From contig NC_051436.1 in assembly GCF_001649575.2 (NCBI RefSeq), positions 10,245,154-10,309,153 on the forward strand: a stretch of 64,000 nucleotides of DNA. Direction: 5' to 3'. The stretch comes from Kryptolebias marmoratus (taxonomy: Eukaryota > Chordata > Actinopteri > Cyprinodontiformes > Rivulidae). Numbering within the stretch: position 1 is the first letter of the stretch; each line of letters begins with the position of its first letter. The translations under genes and the position numbers were made by a program. Positions 12,901 through 22,439 of this stretch are shown here, piece by piece. Below the pieces are notes generated by a model. That model had not been told where the DNA came from. It did not search any database and saw only the letters and a program-made list of their open reading frames with translations.

Positions 12901-15563
12901 TCAGGTGAAAGTAACCATGGCAACAGTGAAGGATGACATGAACCAAGGCTGAAGAAATGACCACACGGGGATCTGAGAAAGCACACAGGAAATTTGGAGC
13001 TTAAACACGCAAAACGATAGTGAACATGAGGAACAGGTGTGCTGATTACAAATGCAGGACAGGTGTGACATCGGGACATGAAGGAAAGGCTTATAAAAGG
13101 AACTGATTCTACAAAATGAACTAGGAAGTGAAGATTACAGAAGTATTTCACAACAGAAGTCCATAAACAAATCAAAATTTAAATCTCGATTTAAAATTTT
13201 CTAAAAGTCTCATCGTAAGCACAACCGAAATTGAACCAAAAGACTGCAGTAACTGTGCCAGGTCTGTTTGTGGCGCTGCAACGCTGCCGAATACACAGAA
13301 AAAGCAGGAAACGAGGCGTGGAGCATGCCTGTGAAGCTAACACGAACTATAAACAAGAAGAAGAAGAAAAAGAGGGCGCCTTCGGGGCGTAGGTTAGATT
13401 AGAGGTGGCGCCATGACGTCGTTGTTTTTAAATGGTTACATTTTTGCTCTGGGAACCCGCTCTTAAAAAATACTGCTTTGGTGCTCCTGAAAGGCTGTTT
13501 CTGTCTGGACGCAGGGCTGAAACCATAAGAAAAGCGTTCCCGTGTGGACGGCACCTTTTTCAGCTGAAGAGCTGAGGTGGTTGGTAATCATGAGTATAAA
13601 GACGAGGGAAGCTGTAAAAGCTTCGGCTGAATCATCTGCATATTTACACAGTTCATGTTCTGATGCTCTGCCACATACTTTACGCAATCAAACTGGCTGT
13701 CAGAACATTTAAATCTGAACTCGGTTCCTTGTGCCGTGGGGCGACTTCGGCTCTCATCCGTCTATTTTCTGCCACTGATCCGGAACCAAGTTGCGGGGAC
13801 GGAAAATTGAGCTGAGATCTCAGACCTCCGACCTCCCTCGCTTCTCGGCTTCCCTCTTGCAGCGTTTTTGTGGGGGAATACCAAGGCATTCCCAAGTCAA
13901 ATGAGAGATATAATCTTCTTTAATCTTTTCAGCGTTCCTGGCTCTCTCCCGTAAGGACTCCTCTCCGTGGGAGATATTTAAAGCTCCTCCTCATGAAGGC
14001 TTCTGGAAGGGATACCAAACACCCAAACCCCTTCAGCTGCACCCCTTAAATGTGTTAAACTCCCTCCTGACTCTGTAAATTGAGAAATCCCAGTTTGCCT
14101 TCAGAGGAAGCTCATTTCAGTCACTTGTATTCACATTCTCATTCTCTGGGTCAGTCTCCGTAGATCCGAAGCTTTGCTCCCTCTGCTCGTCTCCTCTCAC
14201 CGTGACAGACAGGTACAGCTTCTGGACCATTCCACCTATCGATCTTCTTTGTGTACAAGAAACCCAGAGACACTTCAGCTCCTCCACCTAAAGCAGCAAC
14301 TTACCTAAAAAAAACCCTCCACTTTTCTCTGACCATTACTGGACCGTTGCAGCTCCCCATTCTCTGTTTCACACAAACCTGAAAAAAACCCCAAAACGTG
14401 TCTGTTTGAGGTCTTCCCTTTATTTCAAATAGTTACTTTTCAGTTTTTTTAGCCCTGAATCAGGGTCAGTTTATTAAAAATGTTCAATGTTAAACGCCTT
14501 GTTTTATTCAGCAAAATGTAGAAGAGTCTGATTAAAGTCAGAATTCGCAAAGTACAAAAGTACTAAATGACAGGAAAATATTATTCTATAGCGCGCTCTG
14601 ATGAGTGGAAATGTTCTGAACCTGGTGATTTTTTTTTTTGTAGTATTTTCTGATGCTTTAAACCTTAGCTTGTATGCTTCAGTTGTTCACTCACTAGTTG
14701 GATTACTGTCAAGTCAAGTCAAATTTATTTATATAGCACTTTTTAGCAACAAGGTGGTGCCTAATGTTGTTTTATTTTTCCATCCCTTCTCATCATAATA
14801 TGGTTTTAATAAAAAAAACAATGGAGTCAGATGCGATGGGTGATATGCATTCCTTCAAAGAACGCTAGACCTTTAATTATTTGTGACCTGTGCTGCAGAA
14901 TGAGTCAGAATAAACGGAGACTTCAGTGCAGAAAAGGTGAAAATATAGATTTTTGCAGTACCTGAGATTTGCGTAAAAAGGAATCCATAAAGATCCATCT
15001 TGCAATCCCAGTAACTGAAACAGCAAATCTTCCTAATCTACCTTTAAATCAAAGTTTTCTTACAGGTCTGTCTTCAGAAACAAATTTTATTTTCCTTTAA
15101 AACTGATCATTTGTCTCTGCCGGCTGCTGTAGCACCAGGAAATCCCTTCGTATAATGTTTGGTGTCATTGTGAAGTTTGGGGATTCCCCTTTTCAAATAT
15201 CTCGATGACATCACTCCAGACCAATAAAAATCGAGCTTTAGAACCGGCACTCCTGTAAACAAAACAAGCTTGTTGCCAGGTGATAAATGAGGAAATTTTA
15301 ACAAACTACGTCTCATTTTGAAGCTTTTGAGACAGAGAGTATTGAAAAAAATCGTCTTTGTGACTCAGTTGCCTACACAGGCATGTACAGCTCTTAAAGT
15401 GTGGTTTTCTCTTTATTTTTGGACAGGAAAGAGCTGCACCAGGTACGCCCAGATCGACATCAATGCCACCGAGGCGGCCCACAAAGTGGGCGCGCAGCAC
15501 GCCCTGGGCCGGCAGGAGGGGCTGCACACCGTGGAGCTGCGAAGAAAAGGGATGCCGCATTGA
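886..15563 (+). CDS. dok7: Docking protein 7-like (dok7), 3' part of gene, six exons
   Basis: The C-terminal part of a multi-exon adaptor gene; its 5' exons (PH and PTB domains in DOK7) would lie before the window. Exons 886-934, 1095-1589, 3063-3148, 4776-4845, 11561-11740 and 15427-15563 all have AG acceptors and GT donors. Their phases agree throughout (1,1,0,1,1), giving 338 codons and a TGA at 15561. The tail has no folded domain but carries the tyrosine motifs YESM, YENC, YEIM, YELM, YVNI, YMEL and YAQI, as expected of a docking protein phosphorylated by a receptor kinase. DOK7 activates MuSK at the neuromuscular junction. Identity rests on a leucine-rich LLSLP-like block, a C-x-x-C-x-G...PPP block resembling the end of human DOK7, and DOK7-ADRA2C linkage in the same orientation in human. 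The tail continues about 240 residues past the PPP block where the 504-aa human form ends. It could instead be another tyrosine-rich adaptor. Teleosts may have two dok7 copies, and which one this is cannot be told here. Confidence 0.65.
1065..1086. repeat. (AC)11 microsatellite next to a splice acceptor
   Basis: A pure AC run of 22 nt that ends 8 nt before the exon b acceptor of the dok7-like gene. It occupies the place of the polypyrimidine tract in a 160-nt intron. Confidence 0.9.
1095..1589 (+). CDS. dok7: dok7-like exon b (main docking-tail exon)
   Basis: A 495-nt exon, phase 1 at both ends, with acceptor CCTTGCAG and donor GAAG/GTAAGA. It encodes a Pro/Ser/Arg-rich tail with a leucine block (LLGLLSDLLSFP), the tyrosine motifs YESM and YENC, and a C-L-K-C-R-G...PPP block that resembles the end of human DOK7. 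An alternative acceptor at CTGCAG (exon from 1112) would also keep the frame, but in phase 0. A (CA)n run sits where the acceptor's pyrimidine tract should be. Confidence 0.75.
1590..3062 (+). other. Intron of the dok7-like gene
   Basis: AT-rich and without recognisable repeats apart from short homopolymers. No coding signal seen. Confidence 0.5.
3063..3148 (+). CDS. dok7: dok7-like exon c
   Basis: An 86-nt exon with acceptor CCTTCCAG and donor GAG/GTAGGC. It encodes a charged stretch ending in AYEIM, a YxxM motif. Entry is phase 1 and exit phase 0, matching its neighbours exactly. Confidence 0.8.
3149..4775 (+). other. Intron of the dok7-like gene
   Basis: AT-rich intron between exons c and d. 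No repeat family or coding block that I recognise. Confidence 0.5.
4776..4845 (+). CDS. dok7: dok7-like exon d
   Basis: A 70-nt exon with a strong acceptor (pyrimidine tract, TTTTTCAG) and donor GAAG/GTGAGT. It encodes a third YxxM motif (KYELM) followed by a Gln-rich stretch. Phase 0 in, phase 1 out. Confidence 0.8.
5500..5980 (+). repeat. Interspersed repeat (family also at 22.5, 24.9 and 32.3 kb)
   Basis: Shares CTGTATAAGAAG..., CATGGTCGCC-type and GACACACTGG-TGAAAGAAG blocks with copies near 22480, 24900, 25330 and, inverted, near 32220-32360. Class unknown. A short open stretch at about 5610-5705 ending in a donor-like CAG/TAAGTA lies in it and is treated as repeat, not exon. Confidence 0.4.
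6018..6235 (+). mobile_element. L2-type LINE 3' end, degenerate
   Basis: Reads like the C-terminal end of an L2/Maui-type ORF2. It has the GAGGTGGTTTGGGCATCTGATTAGG-type block, GGAGGAGACCCCGGGGCGG and GGATCCCCCAGGAGGAGCTGG blocks typical of teleost copies. Frameshifted and 5' truncated; lies in an intron of the dok7-like gene. Confidence 0.6.
7090..7500 (+). repeat. Interspersed repeat family A copy
   Basis: Contains the family's landmarks: TTTGGTGTGGTATTAGCTGAGA, GTGGCCATCTT-AA-T, TCAGTTGTAGATTTACATC, TTTTGCTAACAGACAA. The same landmarks recur at 30.1-30.8, 38.3-38.7 (inverted), 40.98, 43.4, 45.35-45.64 (inverted) and 57.2-57.6 kb. Confidence 0.6.
7555..7935. other. Non-repetitive GC-richer intronic block, candidate regulatory element
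   Basis: Differs from the surrounding AT-rich intron in composition, lacks the landmarks of the repeat families in this window, and has no consistent coding frame with splice sites. It might be a conserved non-coding element of the dok7-like locus. This is inference only. Confidence 0.25.
8034..8493 (-). mobile_element. Solo-LTR-like element, family L1, copy 1
   Basis: 460 bp running from TGTCATGAGG to CCTGACA, flanked by a perfect 5-bp duplication GTATG (8029-8033 and 8494-8498). TG...CA ends plus a 5-bp target duplication are what a solo LTR leaves. On the minus strand it holds a TTTAAAA box and a terminal GAGTCTGCATTCTGGG block shared with the copies at 21.0, 29.1, 44.3 and 55.6 kb. No internal retroelement coding region is attached. 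Confidence 0.75.
8619..8640. repeat. (CA)11 microsatellite
   Basis: Pure CA run in the large intron of the dok7-like gene. Confidence 0.9.
10855..11492. mobile_element. MITE-like element with long inverted ends (family B), copy 1
   Basis: The left arm near 10870 (CCTCAGTTTGGAGAGACAG) and the right arm near 11410-11480 (CTCTATTTCTCCAAACCGAG...CACAACAGGTAGGATATT) are inverted copies of each other. The arms match those of the better preserved copy at 16422-16885. It ends about 70 bp before dok7-like exon e. Confidence 0.55.
11561..11740 (+). CDS. dok7: dok7-like exon e
   Basis: A 180-nt exon with acceptor GCGTTTTCAG and donor CAGA/GTAAGG, phase 1 on both sides. It encodes a proline-rich lead, then TYVNI (a YxN, Grb2-type SH2 site) and LNYMEL within a strongly patterned block. 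The coding character contrasts sharply with the AT-rich flanks. It is reached across the largest intron of the gene in this window (6.7 kb). Confidence 0.85.
12730..13190 (-). repeat. Possible LTR-like relic
   Basis: On the minus strand it has a CTTTTATAAGCC box, a CTGCATTTGTAATCAGCACACC-type block and an AATAAA-like motif near 12770. This is the same layout as the solo-LTR-like elements elsewhere in the window, but I cannot define ends or a target duplication. Confidence 0.3.
13735..13960 (-). mobile_element. L2-type LINE 3' end, heavily degenerate
   Basis: Shares TCTATTTTCTGCCACTGATCCGGAACC, GGGGGAATACCAAGGCATTCCCA and GAGAGATATAA blocks with L2/Maui-type 3' ends such as that at 22862-23117. 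It is broken and lies in the last dok7-like intron. Confidence 0.5.
14710..14755. repeat. SINE/LINE fragment (CAAGTCAAGTCAAATTTATT head)
   Basis: Short stretch with the common teleost motif ending in TATATAGCACTTTT and AGCAACAAGG. Confidence 0.45.
15427..15563 (+). CDS. dok7: dok7-like terminal exon
   Basis: Begins after TTTTTGGACAG and ends in TGA at 15561-15563. It encodes RYAQIDI followed by an alanine/histidine-rich helix-like stretch and a basic end (RRKGMPH). The YxxIDxxxT pattern recalls the last tyrosine block of FRS- and GAB-type docking proteins. The phase joins exon e. Confidence 0.85.
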
Positions 15564-16275
15564 CTCCCCTGAAACAGGATGCTGGTTTTATTTTTATTTT
15601 TTTTCCAGAAACCCTGTGACGTCAGACTGTAGCCGTAGGAGTCGTAGCTCCGAGGGCCGCTCTAATGTTCAGGTTACATTCAGGTTTCTGTGAAGGTGCG
15701 GAGAAGGGCTTCTCGTGTCCACGAATCACGAAGCAGCTCTTCCTGAACAAAGGGGCAATATTTCAATCGTCTCCCTGAGCCGAGGCGCATCATTAAACGT
15801 CATTATGTCAAATGGAGGGGCACGCAGCCGTCCTGAGCTGAGTCACAGCCTAAATAACCCCCCGGAGCAGCGCTGACACTTCAGCTCAGTCCATCTCTCG
15901 AAGCCTGGAGTGTGTCATCGCTCGAGAGGAAAAAAGTAGATTAGCAGCAGGAGGAGAAGAAGCAGGGGTCGGCTTTAGTCTCAGGACGAGTTGCAACGCT
16001 TTAGTTTTTCCTCAGTAATTAATAGTTCTACGTGCAGGCAGTTTGTAAAAAATGCTTCGGATGAATTCAGATTTAACTCAGAATGCTGCAGAACTTCGAC
16101 CGGTCCTCTGTGTAAAAAAAGGGTCTTTTGTTTGCCTGTTGTATTCCTGGAATCTGATATAATCGTTATAAATAATGCAAAGCTGAGAAGAATCTTCTCT
16201 CAAGGATTTTCTTGGCGAAGAGGTTTTATTTATATAATCAGTATATAATAAAGTGTTCTTTTTAATTCCTCCCCG
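15564..16275 (+). other. Probable 3' UTR of the dok7-like gene with poly(A) signal
   Basis: Non-coding sequence after the TGA at 15561. The first canonical AATAAA is at 16247-16252, so cleavage is expected near 16270. An ATTAAA near 15791 could serve as a weaker earlier signal. A repeat (MITE with long inverted ends) begins about 150 bp further on. Confidence 0.45.
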
Positions 16276-16421
16276 CGCTGTTCGCTGCTGACATTTAACC
16301 AAAGAGCTGCCGATCAAAACAAATTAAAAACGATGTTCTTTCTTTCATTCTACTGCCACATAAGTTTTGTTTTAATTAACTTTTATTAGTTTTATTACTA
16401 AAGGATTTGTTCTTGTCTTTT

Positions 16422-16885
16422 GAAGTGGGGTTCTGTGAAAGAATCACGAACAGTTAATGTCTTACCTGTTTTAGATGGCTTTTTGAACGACCTCAGTTTG
16501 GAGAAAAAGAGTTTAATTCTGACCGGAGTGACACGCTAACAACTACTTTGAGCTTGTTCACATCATGCAGTTATTGAAGTAGGATTTTATGGCTCTAGTA
16601 GCTGCAGCAGCACCTAGCTGTAGCACTTCATGTGCCGCCTGAGGCACTTCCAGCGGGATTATTATTTTGTTTTTGCTGCATTAATCTTGTAATGCGAACC
16701 TGACGGCGGTGCGATGGTTTAGAAAATTTAAATTTTGAGAAAGGTGTTATTTTAACATAGCAGCTGCACACTTTGGTATTGGCAGTTTACAAATGCCAAT
16801 AAACTCTATCCAAAGAGCTATCTACAGCAGGTAAGATATTCAGTGTTCATAACCTTTCCTCAGACCCCCATTTTAAAAGCTCTGA
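16422..16885. mobile_element. MITE-like element with ~80-bp inverted ends (family B), copy 2
   Basis: The left arm (GTTCTGTGAAAG...AATGTCTTACCTGTTTTAGATGGCT) and right arm (AGAGCTATCTACAGCAGGTAAGATATT...) are inverted copies over about 80 bp. Related arms occur at 10.9-11.5, 25.9-26.0, 28.5-28.75, 31.5-31.9 and 53.1-53.3 kb. No ORF inside; non-autonomous DNA transposon is the likely class. Confidence 0.6.
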
Positions 16886-17650
16886 ACTTCGACCCGTTTT
16901 AATAAGTGGAAACTGATGTACAGTTTAGATGTATGGAGTTAGAAGCATGAAGTCTGCTGTTTAATGAAACCTTTTTTACTCCATGCAGATTTGTTTTCTT
17001 GTAAATTATTTATATTTAATTATATCTCCAGTTTTGTGGTGTTTTTTTTCTTTGTTTTTTTCTTCAACTTCAACGTTCATATCATTATAAAAGGTTAAAG
17101 TCTGAGGCTTTTGTGTAAAACACTGTTTTATGATGGGATGATCAGTGATCACCTGTCGGGGGTTTTTAATGTTGGGACTGATACGTGTATTTATATTCAG
17201 ACATTTAAAGGTAAAAGTATCGTGTTGTTTAAGTATATACGAACAGCGGCACAATTTTCTGTGGGTGCTGTTCGACTGCTTCCAAAAAAAAAAGCTGTAA
17301 ATAAAACAAAATGATGTGAAAATCTTTTAAAACTTGTATTTATTTTTTTTGTAATGTTGTATTTTAAAAGGAAGACAGAGGAAAAACAAATGTAATGCCT
17401 AAAAAAAGCTTCCCAATGTGAAACATCTGACACTTTTTAAGGTAGCAACAAGTGATAAACATTATTTGATTCAAACAAACAAGCATCCTAAAGAGGTGTT
17501 TCATTAAAAAAGGGGGGAACCCAGAATAAAAGGACGAGGCCAGCAGTTAACAGTGATAATTTTCAGGCCCTGAGGCAGAGCTGCATTAACACCAGAGTGT
17601 GATTCTGAGGTGTAAATCACTGCCTGAGCTCAAAAACACTTCACCCAGCT
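16886..17650. other. Intergenic, nothing recognised
   Basis: AT-rich sequence downstream of the dok7-like gene. The short open frames here have no splice context or recognisable product. Confidence 0.4.
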
Positions 17651-17989
17651 TGTCAGACTTTTGTTATAGATGGGACCCAAAGATGCAGACTTCACAAGGA
17701 CTCGTATGTAAGAAGAGGATTTATTAAAGATGATCAAAACAAAGAAACAAAGAAACAAAAAACTGACAGGGCAGCAAAAAGCACTAAGAAGAACACGATG
17801 GACAAGACAGGGAAATTTACCAAAATAGGAGTGAGTGATGACTGGGACAATAAAGTCATTTTTCCATTGTCCCGTCTCAGCACGACTCGCTTCGCTCTAA
17901 CTCGGCTCTGCTCGTCTTTTGTCATTTTCCATATAACTGAGTGCCGCCTTGATGTGGGCGAGCTGTCGTAGCACAGCCGCCCGAAACTG

Positions 17990-18292
17990 AGTGGCTGTGG
18001 CTCAGTGGTTAGAGCTGTCCTCCTCCAACAAGAGAGTTGGAGGTTTGATTCCACCAGTATGCCACGTGTCGAAGTGTCCCTGGACAACACGTTGAACCCC
18101 TCACTGCCTCCGATGTGTATGAATGTGATCTAAAGCACTGATTAGACTCTATAGGGTGATTTATTCAGATTAGCTTTGTAGAGGTGTAGTAGAGTGCTGT
18201 ATGGGGAAAGGAAGGCACATATTGTATTGTGAAGCTCTTTGAGTGGCCTGGTTGGCTAAGAAGGTGCTAAATAAGTACAGTTCATTTACAAT
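17990..18292 (+). repeat. tRNA-derived SINE
   Basis: The tRNA-like head has A-box TGGCTCAGTGGT at 17998-18009 and B-box GGTTTGATTCC at 18042-18052. A body containing AAGTGTCCCTGGACAACAC follows, then a tail with GTGAAGCTCTTTGAGTGG and GCTAAATAAGTACAGT. It is part of a block inserted into the LTR-like element; the repeat AATAAAGTCA on both sides (17848 and 18323 regions) may be the duplication left by that insertion. Confidence 0.75.
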
Positions 18293-18453
18293 TTAACTCG
18301 TCACCAAGAGGTAAATAAGTGAAATAAAGTCACAAAACACTCAACATTCTCTGCCACGGTTTCCAAAGATGCCATGGGCTGAGCTGGGACTGATGAGGTG
18401 GCAGCAGATACTAATGAAACACTGATCAGGTGTGAGGTGAGGACCGCGACTAG

Positions 18454-19138
18454 GGCCCGGTCCTGTCCCAATACTTGCACTTGCACGTTCATGCTGAAGG
18501 GTTTGAGTTTGTAGTGTGTCCCAATTCTCTGGAGTGCTCTTTAGCCCCGCCCCCTACATCCGCCCTTCGGCTAAGCCCGCATCCAGGCGGACTTCGGCGA
18601 AGTATTTACCCATAATTCAACGCTGCATGTGACGCTTTTAATTTTTTTTTGTACTATCTTTATTGACAAAGAAAGGGTTTTGAATTAAACGGCAGAAATA
18701 TGGCAGTGGTGACAGAGCAAGCTGCGTCTGTCACAAAAAAAAAGCAGTTTTCAGATGTAAAGTATTGAAATAATTCTTGTTTCACTCTGCTGTATGTGTG
18801 TGAATACTATCAAACTTTGCTCCGTATTCAACAAGTCAGAACAAAACACGTCTGAACAGCCAAATATCTCTTTGCCTTTGGAAAGCAAAAATACCTAAAC
18901 TGTACTTTTAAAATCGTACTGGCACCTTCTTAAAATACCAAAAAAGTGACCAGTCCTGCCATGTTGGATGTCATATTTATGGCCCAGAGGAGCAAGTCGA
19001 TGACGTAACCTGTACTGTCCCAATTCTCCAATGTCTGCATGCCTGTAACCTGCTGCACACGAACCCTTCTGTGCACTTCGACTGAGTACACGCTTCATAA
19101 AGGGGCGTAGAGTGGAGTATGAATATTGGGACCGGGCC
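18454..19138. mobile_element. PIF/Harbinger-type MITE
   Basis: 685-bp element with terminal inverted repeats: GGCCCGGTCCTGTCCCAATA on the left and its inverse TATTGGGACCGGGCC on the right. It is flanked by a 3-bp direct repeat TAG (18451-18453, 19139-19141). A 3-bp duplication with G/C-rich ends fits the PIF/Harbinger superfamily. No transposase ORF. It interrupts the LTR-like element at 17651-19263. Confidence 0.7.
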
Positions 19139-20494
19139 TAGGAAGCAGGACTGACTGAGGGAGAGTGTCTAGTCACATTGGCAGACAGAAAAATAACCGA
19201 ATATGCAATCACAAAAAGGAAAGCACATGTAACACAAACAAACAAAAACAGCAAATCATGACAGTGAAAACAGTTCAAACTCCATCATCCAAAAATGAGA
19301 AACATAAAGAGACCTGGAAACGCTGCTGTGCTCTCTGCCCCTGAGTTACTTTAAGATGAACTGAGGCTCAAGTGGAAAAATGAAAACATCCCAACCCATT
19401 AAGTCTAAAGTGTCTAAAACCGTCTCTTGTTCCCGGCACGCAGCTCAAGAGCCAGCAGCTGTGATGGTCCGGGGGCCTATTATGGGTAATTTGTACATCT
19501 GTGAAGATATCTTTGGTGCTAAATGACAAAATACGGTGTGCGGTCTCCAGTCGATGTCTCTGTCAGAAAAGAGCTTTGCTGATATCAATGTTATACAAAC
19601 ACACCACATTCTGCGTGTTTGTAGGGAAAACAGAATCCATGTGCTAAACTGGGGCTGCCAGCAGTCCAGACCTGACACCCACTGAGAACATTCGGAAACA
19701 AACTGATAACTTGAGAAGTCCTGATCTGTTCAGTGGCAACATTTCAGGGAGGAACTGTGGCTCTTTGTCCATCAGAGGGTTTTGGTGACCTGCAGATATT
19801 ATTTGTGTGATATAGTTTAAAGAAAGCAGACAAGAATAATAGAATTGGACCAGACTAGCATATTAAACAAAAGTGAAACTGTGGGGAACTGTAACAACCT
19901 ACTGAGCAGCGCATGTTGAAAGCCTTTTCCTTTTCTTTACATCCCCTCATCGTGAGCATGAATATTATATTCATTATTTGAACCGTTCTTTTTTCAGAGT
20001 AGAGAGATCTACACATTCTGTGCAACAACATATAACTTCTACGGTTTTTAAAAACAAGGGGTGGTCGAACAAGTTTGGAAATTTATTGTGAATTTTCTCT
20101 AATCAGCACATACAGACTCAAATAAATACATACAGTCACCTGATTTTTTAAAAATGTGGTGTATTGAAGCTTTATGAATATCTAAACTCAACAAGGCCAA
20201 AGACTAACGACTCATTAGTGATTGTGATTGACTGTAGCTGGTTGTTTCTCTCTGCCAGCACTTATCGGATTGATCAAAACTCAGCTGACGAAGGGAAACT
20301 GGTTAGGATGTTCAGGAAGAACCCACAAAGCACCAAACCAAACAAAACCTGCCATGAACTGGACACTGCTGGAACGCCAGCGCCACAGTCCACAGTGAAG
20401 TCCGTTTCACGTCATCATGAACTTTGAGAGTGAAAGAAAAAAAGAGAGGATTGCACAGAGTGGATGGAATAATGAAACACCACTACAGCTAGAT

Positions 20495-20715
20495 CAGTGG
20501 TGTCCAATCCTGGTCCCAGAGGGCCACTATCCTGCATGTTGTAGGTGTTTCTCTGCTCCAACACACCTGATTTGACAACTGAGTGATTAACAGGCTTCTG
20601 CAGAACTTAAAGATCTGCTGAAGAGCTGGGAAACAACTAAAACATGCAGGATATAGGCCCTCCAGGACCAGGACACTACCATAGGTACTTTTTCCCCAAT
20701 AAATGGACACCAATG
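20495..20715. mobile_element. Palindromic hAT-type MITE, copy 1
   Basis: Inverted ends CAGTGGTGTCCAATCCTGG and ...TGGACACCAATG, flanked by a perfect 8-bp duplication AGCTAGAT (20487-20494, 20716-20723), as hAT elements make. It has the family core CTGCTCCAACACACCTGATT. Inserted into the Tc1-like relic. Confidence 0.8.
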
Positions 20716-21023
20716 AGCTAGATGGTTGAAACTTGGACCCACTTGGTAGGTCCAAAAGGACAATGACCCCAAACACACTGGTTTCTGATTGACATTAGGC
20801 TTCAGGAGTCACCTGCACAAACACTGCTGAATATTTATGGACTATGCTTAAAAGCTAAACTCATTCCAAGAATCTAACCATTTAAATGGACTCTACCAAT
20901 CCTGCCTAGAAGAGCAGCCAAATATCAAGTGGAATTATACCAGAGAAAATTGTGAAGGATGGGCATCTTACTCAAGGATATTTGGCCAAATATTAGTGGG
21001 GGGAGTATGCATATATTTGAGCT

Positions 21024-21494
21024 TGTTAGGATTCGGTTTTGTTTGTTCCCCTGTTTGATATTTGTGTTCTGGTCTCCTTTGGGTTTGGTTTTGTTGTGTT
21101 CATGTTTCTCCGTGCCTGTCACTATTCACTCCTCCCCAGTCACTCTTTGGTCTGCCACGCCCACTTACACCTGCCCCAAGCCTTGATTGTATTCATTCAC
21201 CTGTGTCCACTTTCCATAATTACCCTCTGCCTTTAAAACCCGGTCACTTTCTACATTTCCTCGCTGGTTCATTGTCGTACTCTTGCCTCCCCGATGTGCT
21301 GTCCTGTGTTTCCTGCCGGTATGTGTTGCCTCCTGTTTCGCCTCCCGTGTTCTTATGCTTACGTTTTGTTAAGTTTAGTTCTGCTGCCACGACAGCCTTT
21401 TGTTTTGGATTTTGATTCTTTATTTGATAAATTAGTTTATTTTTCAATATGAGTCTGCGCTCAGGGTTTGCCTCCTTCACCCCACTTCATGACA
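21024..21494 (+). mobile_element. Solo-LTR-like element, family L1, copy 2
   Basis: Runs from TGTTAGGATTCGG to TTCATGACA with flanking GAGCT/GAGCC (4 of 5). It shares CTGCCACGCCCACTTACACC-type, TTTAAAACCCGGTC and GAGTCTGCGCTCAGGG blocks with the other copies. The only copy on the plus strand. Inserted in the Tc1-like relic. Confidence 0.7.
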
Positions 21495-22439
21495 GAGCCT
21501 AATTTTGACCTTGTGTGAAGTATAAAAAATACACAATAAATCCAAACTTGTGAACCCAATTCTCGCCTATATAAATCACTGAAGTTATGGGTTGTATAAT
21601 TATTCCGCCGGCGAAAAAGAACGGTTTAAATCAATCATTTATGCCCAAAATTATTAAGACATTTACCCCCATTATGAGTGGATGTAAACGTCTGACTTAA
21701 ACAGTAAATTAGACTCATCTGTGAAATGAAACCAGACAACCTCAGCTTTAACTTCTTTTCACTGTCATTCCAACTCATAGCGAGCTCAAATAGTCCACAA
21801 GAATCAAATAAACCTTACATAATGAAGCTACTATTATTTTTTTATGACTTGTGCCCAAAATTTAAATTATTTGGTTTCAACTTGGAGCTTCGGAATAAAA
21901 AACAGTTGATTCAGATCAAATTTTCCCCCCCGCGTGCAGCAAACCGAGCTGTAAAAGCTTCAGATTAAAAGCTTCCAAACAAAGGGATTAACATTATTAA
22001 ACATTTATCTTGTTTCATGCAGTTTTTAAGATGCTGCTGCGTAATCTGTCAACTCTGAAAAAGCTACAGTATTAAAAGTGACTCAGAGTTCAGGCGAACA
22101 CTCGGAGCGTTGCCTTCACTGAACCGGAACAAAACCACACGCTGCTGCGGAGCATTTCAGGGAAAACTTGTTTGCTCTTTAGAAGACTGGGGAGAGCGGT
22201 GTAAGAGCCTCCGCGGTCAGATACTGGTACAAATGCGTTTATGTTAATGCTACTGAGGCAGTGGCAGCAGTTTAATGAACTCTATGCAAATCCGCTGACA
22301 GATTGAATGTACGGGCAGGGCCTGCGTTTAAGTGGGGGGATCACAGTTTTAATCTCTCAAGGAGCACCATCTGTCCAAGTCGCAGCAGCAAGGACTCAAG
22401 ATCCCCCTAGTCCTTAAGGCAGGACACCCAGTAAGGACT

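Larger units (their letters stand above)
11741..15426 (+). other. Last intron of the dok7-like gene
   Basis: AT-rich, with an LTR-like relic near 12.7-13.2 kb, an L2 LINE relic near 13.74-13.96 kb and a SINE fragment at 14710. Nothing else recognised. Confidence 0.5.
17651..19263 (-). mobile_element. LTR-like element (family L2) split by later insertions
   Basis: Starts TGTCAGACTTTTG and ends AATCATGACA. The left piece holds GGACCCAAAGATGCAGACTTC, the inverse of the right part of the element at 23331-23716, so the two are opposite-oriented copies. It is interrupted by a SINE-containing block (about 17858-18322) and a Harbinger-type MITE (18454-19138). Confidence 0.5.
19920..21705. mobile_element. 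Tc1/mariner-like relic with nested insertions
   Basis: The left end near 19938 (TTTACATCCCCTCATCGTGAGC) and right end near 21670-21700 (CATTATGAGTGGATGTAAACGTC) are degenerate inverted copies of the Tc1 ends of the element at 48148-48803. Near 20756 it retains a frame reading DNDPKHT, a signature of Tc1 transposases. The element is broken by stops, by a hAT MITE (20495-20715) and by an LTR-like element (21024-21494). Confidence 0.65.
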
